7,063 nt of DNA from Bdellovibrionaceae bacterium UBA2351. Its GTDB lineage: Bacteria > Bdellovibrionota > Bdellovibrionia > Bdellovibrionales > Bdellovibrionaceae. The notes beneath the pieces are model-generated. The model searched no databases. It saw nothing but the letters and a program-made list of their open reading frames with translations, and was not told the DNA's origin. Of the stretch, positions 1-5,917 are shown piece after piece. Both the position numbers and the translations under genes were made by a program. Location of the stretch: NCBI GenBank assembly GCA_002344565.1, contig DDTZ01000038.1, forward strand, positions 1 through 7,063. Reading direction: 5' to 3'. Every line of letters starts with the position of its first letter. Positions within the stretch are counted from its first letter, which is position 1.

Positions 1-2
1 TA

Positions 3-1007
3 TACGAAGTTAAAGCCATGGATGAAAGCTCTGCGGCCAAGCAAACACTGAGCTCAATTTTTAAATACCTCGTTCTAACGATCACTATTTCTGCACTCCT
101 TCTTTGCACTACGATCATTTGGATCGCTTCACGTATGTCTTCGTCAATCTTAAATATTTCAGAACACCTAACCCGTTCTAATATGGAAGTAGCTTCATCA
201 ATCACTCAATTGAAAACAGCAGGTAACTCATTGTCGACATCATCTACTGAATCGGCCGCTTCGTTAGAAGAAACCGTGGCGTCACTAGAAGAAATCACAT
301 CTATGGTTCGATTGGGCTCTAACAATGCGAAAATGGCAGCTGAACTAGCCAGCACATCTCGCCAAGCAGCAGAGAACGGCGCAATTGAAATTCAAAACTT
401 AATCACATCCATGACTGCGATTTCTAATTCGTCTAAAAAAATTGAAGAAATCACATCGGTGATTGATGATATCGCCTTCCAAACAAATCTACTTGCCCTA
501 AACGCTGCTGTAGAGGCGGCTCGTGCCGGCGAACAAGGTAAAGGTTTCGCGGTGGTAGCGGAAGCCGTTCGTGCCCTGGCCCAACGAAGCTCAACATCAG
601 CTAAAGACATCTCCTCATTAATCAAAGACTCCGTAGAACAAATCGATAAAGGTAGTTCTATCGCTGACAAAAGTGGCGGCATGCTTTCTAATATAGTAAG
701 CTCAATTAAAAAAGTGTCTGACTTAAACAACGAGATCGCCACTGCCAGCAACGAACAAGCCGCAGGTATTGAACAAATCAACACAGCTATGAGTCAGCTA
801 GATCAGGCGGGACAAGTAAATGCGGCATCGGCCGAAGAAATTTCAGCAGCTACAGAAGAGTTGAAAAAACTTGTCGATACAACCGTTATTTTAACGAATG
901 ACTTAACTCAAATTGTCGAAGGTAAACGAAACGAAAAAGCTTCGAATCCAAATGAACGCGGGAACAACGAATCAACAGTCAAACCGGCGTTAAAAAAAGC
1001 GGCTTAA
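3..1007 (+). CDS. Methyl-accepting chemotaxis protein, 5'-truncated by window edge
   Basis: This is the transmembrane and cytoplasmic part of a chemoreceptor that would control CheA kinase through CheW. The frame is open to the window edge and the first ATG (base 18) has no ribosome binding site, so the true start and the sensory domain lie upstream. Numbering from that ATG, residues 17-37 form a hydrophobic helix, probably TM2. Residues 81-95 carry two methylation-type Glu pairs (ASLEE and ASLEE). Residues 150-190 are the conserved signalling hairpin tip (IAFQTNLLALNAAVEAARAG, then GFAVVAEAVRALAQR). By memory the signalling domain aligns with E. coli Tsr with almost no gaps, which suggests the 36-heptad class. 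Only about 38 residues separate TM2 from the methylation helix, too few for a normal HAMP domain. The tail is low-complexity and ends in ALKKAA, without the NWETF-type CheR/CheB tether. The family assignment is firm; the ligand is unknown. Confidence 0.96.
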   Translation, partial: YEVKAMDESSAAKQTLSSIFKYLVLTITISALLLCTTIIWIASRMSSSILNISEHLTRSNMEVASSITQLKTAGNSLSTSSTESAASLEETVASLEEITSMVRLGSNNAKMAAELASTSRQAAENGAIEIQNLITSMTAISNSSKKIEEITSVIDDIAFQTNLLALNAAVEAARAGEQGKGFAVVAEAVRALAQRSSTSAKDISSLIKDSVEQIDKGSSIADKSGGMLSNIVSSIKKVSDLNNEIATASNEQAAGIEQINTAMSQLDQAGQVNAASAEEISAATEELKKLVDTTVILTNDLTQIVEGKRNEKASNPNERGNNESTVKPALKKAA

Positions 1008-1039
1008 CGGCCGCACTTGAAAACGGATCACTGAACGCC

Positions 1040-1069
1040 AAAAAAAAAGGCCCCAATTGGGCCTTTTTT
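1040..1069. terminator. Bidirectional rho-independent terminator
   Basis: A GGCCC stem (1049-1053), a five-base CAATT loop (1054-1058) and the GGGCC arm (1059-1063) are preceded by nine A (1040-1048) and followed by six T (1064-1069). The A run becomes a T tract on the minus strand, so the element can end both the MCP transcript and the convergent acidic-protein transcript, whose stop codon is 25 bases away. Confidence 0.93.
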
Positions 1070-1094
1070 ATTTTCACGATAGTCTTTTGTAAAA

Positions 1095-1664
1095 TTATCT
1101 GCGTCCTGATTTGATTTTCAATTGTAATTTTGAAATCAAATGAACCGCCATTTTTTCCTGAACTTTACACATTTTTAGTTCGTCACGACGATATGATCTT
1201 TGTGACGGAGTTAGTGTGCCCGTTTCAAGCTCCATTTCGTAATCTAATTTAGATGAACGGATGCCTTCTAATTCTTTAGTTTGCTGTTTGAAAAGTTTAG
1301 TTACGCCACTTAGAGGAGCGACTTCAATCCACTCTTCTTTATTGCGATACCAGCTCACCATACGTAAGAAACGAGCTTTGTTTTTAGCTAATGTGAACTT
1401 AGGGAACTGAGTCTCTGTTAATTCAAGAATGTTATCGATTTCATCTAAATTAACGTTATCTTCTTCGTCTTCACCTAATAATTGACCCTTCATCATTTCT
1501 TGAGTCAATGCTGGGTCGTCAAATTCTAAGTCAAAAGCACTTTTAACTTTACCCTGGCCTTCTTCGTCTTCATCGCTATCCGTATCTAGATCCGCTTCAA
1601 TTTCCATGTCTTTTTGGAATTCAGTGCCGCCACCCTCAATAGAATCAAACATATCCACCGCCAT
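1095..1664 (-). CDS. Hypothetical acidic cytoplasmic protein, 189 aa
   Basis: I do not recognise a family. The protein is strongly two-part. Residues 1-80 are Asp/Glu-rich and low in complexity (for example DTDSDEDEE at 27-35 and GEDEEDN at 64-70) and are likely disordered. Residues 88-189 are basic and mostly helical in character, with a WYRNKEEW stretch (105-112), a Lys/Glu-rich segment from 123 that could form a coiled coil, and a basic C-terminus (KSGRR). There is one Cys (166), no signal peptide and no membrane segment. The start at 1664 is chosen because GGGGAGG (1680-1674) sits nine bases upstream; the next Met (residue 5) would be spaced too far. It is monocistronic, with its own promoter and a shared terminator. 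The acidic/basic layout is compatible with a nucleic-acid or protein-binding adaptor, but that is only a guess. It is a real gene by start signals, promoter and terminator. Confidence 0.85.
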   Translation of the reverse strand: MAVDMFDSIEGGGTEFQKDMEIEADLDTDSDEDEEGQGKVKSAFDLEFDDPALTQEMMKGQLLGEDEEDNVNLDEIDNILELTETQFPKFTLAKNKARFLRMVSWYRNKEEWIEVAPLSGVTKLFKQQTKELEGIRSSKLDYEMELETGTLTPSQRSYRRDELKMCKVQEKMAVHLISKLQLKIKSGRR

Positions 1665-1696
1665 GTAACCAATCCTCCCCAGATTTTTGATAAGTT

Positions 1697-1725
1697 TTTA
1701 TAGCCTAAAAACCAAAATGACACAA
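1697..1725 (-). promoter_or_regulatory. Sigma-70-type promoter of the acidic protein gene
   Basis: On the minus strand TTGTGT (1725-1720) is followed after 17 bases by TATAAA (1702-1697). The transcript would start near 1690, giving a leader of about 25 bases that contains the ribosome binding site GGGGAGG. This is a pattern match with optimal spacing and has not been tested. Confidence 0.6.
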
Positions 1726-1830
1726 GATGGAAAGACTCAAAATTGTCACATTGAAAAGGTTTTAGACAAATGCCCCTCTAACTTATTGATCTCCTCCCCC
1801 GAAATCCCCCTAATAGAAATTTTTTCACCG

Positions 1831-1846
1831 TGGCATTAGCATTGCT
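1831..1846 (+). promoter_or_regulatory. Sigma-54 (RpoN) -24/-12 promoter
   Basis: TGGCATTAGCATTGCT matches the RpoN consensus TGGCAYRNNNNTTGCW at every defined base except the R at position seven. The diagnostic GG (1832-1833) and GC (1844-1845) are exactly ten bases apart. Transcription would begin near 1857, about 35 bases before the lipoprotein ATG. Such promoters need an enhancer-binding ATPase; no activator gene lies in this window and no clear upstream palindrome was found. Confidence 0.72.
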
Positions 1847-1891
1847 TTGGTTTGTAGATGTAGAGAATTTTTAATCTAGGAGAGGTGTCCT

Positions 1892-2332
1892 ATGAGATCA
1901 GTATTATTAATGGGAATTGTGACATTATTGTCAGGAATGTTCTTAGTTGCGTGTAATAACAAAGACGAAGGCAACAAAGATGCCGAAATTTCACAGGCCC
2001 GAATCGCTTATGACCGCTGCGTCTCTATCAAAGGACAAGCCTACTGTAACTCAGCTAAGGCCGGAACCCTGGCCTCGATGACTGAGTTTTATGGCCAAAG
2101 CTACTATTATAACTTCTATGGCTATAACAACTACCTAGCATCGAATCCTAACGCTGTGACTTACAATGCTGAGCAACTGAATGTGTACTTTGAAAACTAT
2201 CTAAAATCCGCATCAAAAAACGATATCATGCTCATGAGCAACCGCTGGTACCAAATGAGCACAGAAATCAATACCGTTAACCCTCTATTGAACTCATACG
2301 GCCGTCGCTGCACGATCTACGGTTGCTACTAA
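1892..2332 (+). CDS. Small Tyr/Asn-rich lipoprotein
   Basis: This is a 146-residue predicted lipoprotein of no recognised family. Residues 1-20 are a hydrophobic signal sequence ending in the lipobox LVAC, with the lipid-bearing Cys at 21. The residue after it is Asn, not Asp, so inner-membrane retention of the E. coli type is not predicted and outer-membrane attachment is likely. A charged linker (KDEGNKDAE) follows, then a segment rich in Tyr and Asn (about 67-91, including YYYNFYGYNNY). Four further cysteines at 43, 52, 140 and 145 could form two disulfides in the periplasm or on the surface. The start is set by TAGGAGAGGT (1877-1886) just upstream. The gene stands alone behind a sigma-54-type promoter and ends seven bases from the convergent protease gene, with no hairpin terminator visible between them. 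The function is unknown. Confidence 0.85.
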   Translation: MRSVLLMGIVTLLSGMFLVACNNKDEGNKDAEISQARIAYDRCVSIKGQAYCNSAKAGTLASMTEFYGQSYYYNFYGYNNYLASNPNAVTYNAEQLNVYFENYLKSASKNDIMLMSNRWYQMSTEINTVNPLLNSYGRRCTIYGCY

Positions 2333-2339
2333 TAAACAC

Positions 2340-3974
2340 TTACGGTGCCGATAAACGAGCAGCCAAAGCTGCTCGTACAGCCATATCGGCCTGAACTACC
2401 CCTGCCCCAGTTTGATTTTCAGAATCATCAGAAACCTTTTTAGCTGTTCCCATTAAAATCTGTTTCACCTGAGCTGGCGTAAGCGCCTTATTCACCGATT
2501 TCATCAAAGCCACTACGCCACTTACGTGCGGGGTCGCCATACTTGTCCCATTCATTGAGGCATAATTAGTAATTAAAGACACAACCTGAGATGAAACTGT
2601 TTGGCCCGCATTAAGCTGGCTTAGAAGCGACTCGCCCGTGGCTTGATCAACCATGTAGGCACCAATCGCCATTTCTGTACCGTCTTCTGTCAGCATCCCA
2701 TTCAAAACGCCTGGCTCGTTATTAAATATGATAGCGGCAGCAGCCTTAGCCTCGATAGCATTCTCTACTTTTTCCACGAATTTCAACTCGCCACGTTTAA
2801 TCAAAGCAATTTTACCTTCAACGTTAACGTTTTTGAAATCATCTTTAGATCCCAAACCAACATACACTAAATCACCAGTCAGTGGTCTAAATACAGTCTT
2901 GGATCCTTGCATTGCCGAACCTTTGATTTTAGTGAATGACACACCATCATTCGATACTTTGATAACGGCTTCACGACCGGAACCCAATGGAACCGACGAG
3001 GTAACGTCCACACCTGGAGCCACAACCGCTAACTCAGGACCATACTGCGAAAATTCCGCACGGTTCATTTTATTATCAACGGCACCGACCGCGATACACT
3101 CCGGCAACGCAGCTGGAAATCCCACCGTACCGTTGCCGTCATTTCCACTGGCTGCAACTAATGTGACCCCAGCGTCGTACGCCGCTTTAACTGCCATTCG
3201 TTCTGCCATCGGTGACCAAATTCCACCTAATGACATACTAATAACATCTACTTTTTGTTCGATACCCCAATTGATACCTTCCGCGATGGCGATGTTAGAA
3301 CAACCATCTTCGGCGCACACACGCCCGGCTAAAATATGAGCCGTCGGAGCCACACCTGAAAATCCCGATTTTTCCAAAACTCCGGCGATGGTTCCAGCGA
3401 CATGTGTACCATGGCCAATGGTATCTTTATAAGCATACCCTGTTTGATCATCACCAACGAAGTCGCGTGCATTTTCTAAATTTGGTCGAACAGCAGGATG
3501 ATCACGATCAATTCCAGTATCTAAAACTAGGACACGCGCTCCTGCACCACCTGACGTTACATTCCAAGTAATACCGGTATTGATAGCATTGATACCCCAC
3601 GGACGGTCTTGCTCAAAGAAGCGGAATGTTTGTTCACTCAAAATTGGTTTTTTAAAAATCCCAACCTTGAATGGAAGAGGACGTTTAACTTCTTTTTCGA
3701 CAAACAAGACATCTGCGTTCTTTTTAAGAGACTCAACTTGTCCTGGAGTCAGGTCTTTTACGACTGAGGTGTTGATGTTAGGTAAATGAGCTTGAATTTT
3801 ATCTACTGTCAGGGCGTAGCCTTTTGCCGCCATATAACTTTGTAGCTGAATAGAACTCTTTCGAGTTACAAGTTGCTGGTGAAGCCCGTGACTTTTAAAG
3901 GCCACCATATACCGTTCAGCGAAAGCGGTCTGAGATAAAACCATTGATACTAAGATCAAGCTCTTTGTCTTCAT
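2340..3974 (-). CDS. Secreted subtilisin-family (S8) serine protease with PA domain
   Basis: This is an extracellular or periplasmic endopeptidase of the S8 family. Residues 1-19 are a signal peptide with an AFA cleavage site before Glu20. Residues 21-98 form an I9-type propeptide (RYMVAFK through VLFVEKEVK) that acts as folding chaperone and inhibitor until cleaved. The catalytic triad is complete: Asp152 (VLVLDTGID), His188 (GHGTHVAGT) and Ser478 (NGTSMATPHVSG), with oxyanion Asn278 (AASGNDGNG). Between Asn278 and Ser478 lies an inserted protease-associated (PA) domain at about 365-460 (GKIALIKRGELKF, AAAAIIFNNEPG), as in Bacillus Vpr-like subtilases, where PA domains affect substrate access. 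Cys220 and Cys225 may form a disulfide. The protein is 544 residues with no C-terminal extension. The start is supported by AAGGATGAGGA upstream. In a predator it could digest prey protein; that role is inferred. Confidence 0.96.
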   Translation of the reverse strand: MKTKSLILVSMVLSQTAFAERYMVAFKSHGLHQQLVTRKSSIQLQSYMAAKGYALTVDKIQAHLPNINTSVVKDLTPGQVESLKKNADVLFVEKEVKRPLPFKVGIFKKPILSEQTFRFFEQDRPWGINAINTGITWNVTSGGAGARVLVLDTGIDRDHPAVRPNLENARDFVGDDQTGYAYKDTIGHGTHVAGTIAGVLEKSGFSGVAPTAHILAGRVCAEDGCSNIAIAEGINWGIEQKVDVISMSLGGIWSPMAERMAVKAAYDAGVTLVAASGNDGNGTVGFPAALPECIAVGAVDNKMNRAEFSQYGPELAVVAPGVDVTSSVPLGSGREAVIKVSNDGVSFTKIKGSAMQGSKTVFRPLTGDLVYVGLGSKDDFKNVNVEGKIALIKRGELKFVEKVENAIEAKAAAAIIFNNEPGVLNGMLTEDGTEMAIGAYMVDQATGESLLSQLNAGQTVSSQVVSLITNYASMNGTSMATPHVSGVVALMKSVNKALTPAQVKQILMGTAKKVSDDSENQTGAGVVQADMAVRAALAARLSAP

Positions 3975-3977
3975 AAA

Positions 3978-3988
3978 TCCTCATCCTT
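3978..3988 (-). promoter_or_regulatory. Ribosome binding site of the S8 protease gene
   Basis: On the minus strand AAGGATGAGGA precedes the ATG. It holds two overlapping candidates: AAGGA, nine bases from the start codon, and GAGGA, only three bases away. The first has the better spacing. Together they support the start at 3974. Confidence 0.7.
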
Positions 3989-4004
3989 GGATTTGTTTTT
4001 TTAA

Positions 4005-4029
4005 GGCTTTCGTCTTCCAGACAAAAGCC
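4005..4029 (-). promoter_or_regulatory. Stem-loop in the 5' leader of the protease mRNA
   Basis: GGCTTT (4005-4010) and GTCT (4012-4015) pair with AAAGCC (4024-4029) and AGAC (4019-4022). This gives a ten-base-pair stem with one mismatch and a three-base loop. On the coding (minus) strand it is followed by A rather than T residues, so it is not a terminator for the upstream genes. If the promoter at 4039-4067 is right, the hairpin begins within a few bases of the transcript's 5' end and could stabilise the mRNA or affect its translation. Confidence 0.6.
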
Positions 4030-4038
4030 GATGAACTA

Positions 4039-4067
4039 ATTAAAGAAAACTAAAGGCTAGATAGCAA
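4039..4067 (-). promoter_or_regulatory. Candidate sigma-70-type promoter of the S8 protease gene
   Basis: On the minus strand TTGCTA (4067-4062) and TTTAAT (4044-4039) are separated by 17 bases. The predicted start near 4032 would make a leader of about 58 bases. The region is AT-rich, so chance matches are common. Read-through from the operon upstream is also possible because I see no clear terminator in 4068-4153. Confidence 0.45.
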
Positions 4068-4153
4068 ACTAAAAAACCGCTAGACCAGGACATTTGATTC
4101 TATAGTTTACATAAGCAGATCTTATCGAAACATGTCTTCTTTAGGATATAAGT

Positions 4154-4864
4154 CTAGAAGCTAGCACCCATATAGAATCTAAGTAAGATACCGGAAGAGT
4201 CTGTCACGTAGAGCTTTTTATCACTGTCAAAATCGGCTTTTTCGGAAGCAGACGTCGGTGTTTTGTCCCCACTGATTGAATACGTTAACGGAGCCGCAAG
4301 GCCAATCCAATCGCAACCTAAAGTGAAGTTTTCCCATTGCCATTGATTGCCGATTACGAAACTACCGATAATCGCTGTAGATTTAAACGATGAACTGCTT
4401 ACATCGTTAAAGAAACTTCCACTCAAATCATATTTATAATCTACAGTTCTGTAGTCACCACCTACGCGATAATAAAACGAGTTCCCAACAAAGTGTTTAT
4501 AGTGGAATCCCACTTGCTTGATTTGAGCATCCGTTGACCATTCCTTAGAAACACCATTGTAAGACTCATAACGATAGCGAGTCACAGCGCCTTTGCCACT
4601 TTTAGCTTCAACTAAAATCTGTTTATTGCGATCAACAAAGTACCCAAATGTTAAGCCTTGGCCTGATACTGAGTTTGCATCTACACCGATTAGTGTATAA
4701 TGAATATCGAACTTTTTATCGATACGATTCGCCTCGCTTGAATCCGCATAAATTTCTTTGGCAGATCTTTTAACTACAACAACTTCCTCTTCTGTTGCCG
4801 CTAATGTCATTGCAGAATAACCAAGAATCAAAAGCCACGATACCAATTTAATTTTTTCGCTCAT
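4154..4864 (-). CDS. Outer-membrane beta-barrel protein, second gene of operon
   Basis: This predicted outer-membrane protein has 236 residues. The start at 4864 is preferred over the ATG two codons upstream because AAGGA (4874-4870) is correctly spaced for it and overlaps the other ATG. A signal peptide (MSEKIKLVSWLL to about TLA) precedes an acidic/valine stretch (ATEEEVVVVK). The rest alternates polar and aromatic residues in amphipathic strands (FDIHYTLIGVDAN, LTFGYFVD, QVGFHYKHF, FYYRVGGDYR, AIIGSFVIGN, GILLRFYMGASF) and ends in Phe, the usual BAM-recognition residue. About eight strands are plausible, but the count needs a predictor. It lies 15 bases downstream of the caspase-fold gene on the same strand, so the two are almost certainly co-transcribed. 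No specific porin or receptor family is recognised. Confidence 0.83.
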   Translation of the reverse strand: MSEKIKLVSWLLILGYSAMTLAATEEEVVVVKRSAKEIYADSSEANRIDKKFDIHYTLIGVDANSVSGQGLTFGYFVDRNKQILVEAKSGKGAVTRYRYESYNGVSKEWSTDAQIKQVGFHYKHFVGNSFYYRVGGDYRTVDYKYDLSGSFFNDVSSSSFKSTAIIGSFVIGNQWQWENFTLGCDWIGLAAPLTYSISGDKTPTSASEKADFDSDKKLYVTDSSGILLRFYMGASF

Positions 4865-4869
4865 ACCCA

Positions 4870-4874
4870 TCCTT
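4870..4874 (-). promoter_or_regulatory. Ribosome binding site that selects the downstream ATG
   Basis: AAGGA on the minus strand overlaps the first of two in-frame ATGs and lies five bases before the second (4864-4862). It therefore supports the shorter protein beginning MSEKIK, which also has the cleaner signal peptide. Confidence 0.6.
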
Positions 4875-4879
4875 TTTAG

Positions 4880-5698
4880 TTAGTTTTTATAAATGTAGTT
4901 AGAATTTTTAGATTTATACAACACAGCCACTGGCCAACCACTTGTACGGATTCGCCCCATGAAAACCGGCACATTTAAGACTTCATGTGGATTCGGCTTG
5001 TTAACTAGTCCGTCTATTTGAATCATTAATTTCCTAATAAAATCTAAATTGCGTGGGTCAGTTTTTATAGGCGCAGTACCTGCCGAAGCCACCACCAACT
5101 CAGACGTTGGAAATACGTTTTGCCAGCGAGTGATAATGTCTTGCTGGCCTGAATTACAACCCAGAATGATCAGATACTTCACGCGCGAAAAAACACTCGG
5201 ATTACGAATCACAATATCCTTGAGCACATTGAACTGAAATGCATCTACCAGTTCACCCGACATATACCCATTCGAATGATGTCCAGAAATAACCACGGTT
5301 TCATATGCATTTCTGGCAATCGACAAAATCTCGCCTTCCAGACTGGTCGCTTGGAACTCTGGCCACAACTGGCGGCGCTCTTCACCTAAGCGATGAAGAA
5401 AGTCGTAGTATTGACTTTGACTGCTGATTCCAAACAATTTCTCTAGCCGCAGGCAATCAGTCTGGTCGTTATCTATATAACAGCGGCCACTTAGTTTCTG
5501 GGACTGTTCGTTTTTACGGTGAATCGCCTCTACTTTTAAACGAGTTTGCTTGTCGACCGTTCGATAGGTGGGTACGACATCGACACTACGACCTGCCTCT
5601 ACCGCCCTGATTTCAGAAGGAGCATTATTAAGATCAATAAAAAGGATAGTTTGCGCGGATGCAACCGTCGCTATCAAAAAAATGAAAATATAAACCAT
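4880..5698 (-). CDS. Exported caspase-fold (CHAT/clan CD-like) protein
   Basis: The 272-residue protein has a short signal peptide (residues 1-15, cleavage after VASA before Gln16), so it is exported. Its core matches the caspase/CHAT signature. A hydrophobic strand ends in a His-containing turn (VVISGHHSNGYMSGEL; His140, followed by His141 where CHAT proteins have Gly). About 40 residues later a strand ends in Cys (YLIILGCNSGQ; Cys181), like the ACNSG of CHAT domains. A further strand (ELVVASAGTAP, 200-210) and a helix fit the fold. His140/Cys181 are the candidate dyad. Residues 16-120 match nothing I know. Cys73 and Cys82 may pair. ATG 5698 is the only usual start before an in-frame stop, although its ribosome binding site is poor (GGGGGTGGT, 12 bases away). 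It is the first gene of an operon with a beta-barrel protein. Activity and substrate are unproven. Confidence 0.72.
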   Translation of the reverse strand: MVYIFIFLIATVASAQTILFIDLNNAPSEIRAVEAGRSVDVVPTYRTVDKQTRLKVEAIHRKNEQSQKLSGRCYIDNDQTDCLRLEKLFGISSQSQYYDFLHRLGEERRQLWPEFQATSLEGEILSIARNAYETVVISGHHSNGYMSGELVDAFQFNVLKDIVIRNPSVFSRVKYLIILGCNSGQQDIITRWQNVFPTSELVVASAGTAPIKTDPRNLDFIRKLMIQIDGLVNKPNPHEVLNVPVFMGRIRTSGWPVAVLYKSKNSNYIYKN

Positions 5699-5735
5699 TC
5701 CAAGGAAAGTACCACCCCCGAGATTCTGATCGCAA

Positions 5736-5753
5736 CTGTCACATTATAGACAG
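5736..5753 (-). promoter_or_regulatory. TATAAT -10 box inside an inverted repeat
   Basis: On the minus strand a perfect TATAAT (5748-5743) precedes the caspase-fold/beta-barrel operon by about 45 bases. It is flanked by CTGTC (5736-5740) and GACAG (5749-5753), a five-base inverted repeat with an eight-base spacer. The placement over the -10 box would suit a repressor operator. No good -35 hexamer is present at 16-18 bases, so the promoter may be weak or regulated. The arms are short and chance is possible. Confidence 0.5.
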
Positions 5754-5917
5754 AAAATCCGTGAAATAACTTCGCACCTATAAGCGTCCGTACAGCTGTC
5801 TAACAATTTTACATCTACCCTATCCGCCAAACCCGATATATTGGACGCCTTATAAAGAAAAATTGGTCCTCAAATTGAAATAGTCTTATTTGGAATCTAT
5901 TGATTGTGAGGATTTTT

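Noticed and set aside
18..20. ATG at 18 as the true start of the chemoreceptor
   Set aside because: There is no Shine-Dalgarno sequence, the frame is open to the window edge, and a receptor beginning six codons before TM2 would lack its sensor.
392..784. 130-residue open frame antisense to the MCP gene
   Set aside because: It mirrors the highly conserved MCP signalling domain, has no plausible ribosome binding site, and its composition follows from the sense codons.
1847..1875. Sigma-70 promoter TTGGTT-N17-TTTAAT before the lipoprotein
   Set aside because: It would start transcription inside the ribosome binding site. The sigma-54 match just upstream is better and better placed.
2728..3339. 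203-residue open frame opposite the S8 protease
   Set aside because: It lies over the conserved catalytic and PA regions of a clear protease and has a Ser/Thr/Pro-rich shadow-type composition.
4111..4125. ATAAG-CAGAT-CTTAT hairpin after the beta-barrel gene as its terminator
   Set aside because: Only five weak base pairs and no following T run on the minus strand.
5841..5904. TTGGAC, TATAAA and TTGAAA boxes as a promoter for the Lys-rich protein
   Set aside because: Either the spacing is wrong (three bases between TTGGAC and the TATAAA region) or the start would fall on the ribosome binding site.
5900..5917. Upstream ATG at 5900 as the start of the Lys-rich protein
   Set aside because: The only good ribosome binding site (5906-5912) lies downstream of it, and the extra residues would precede a normal signal peptide.
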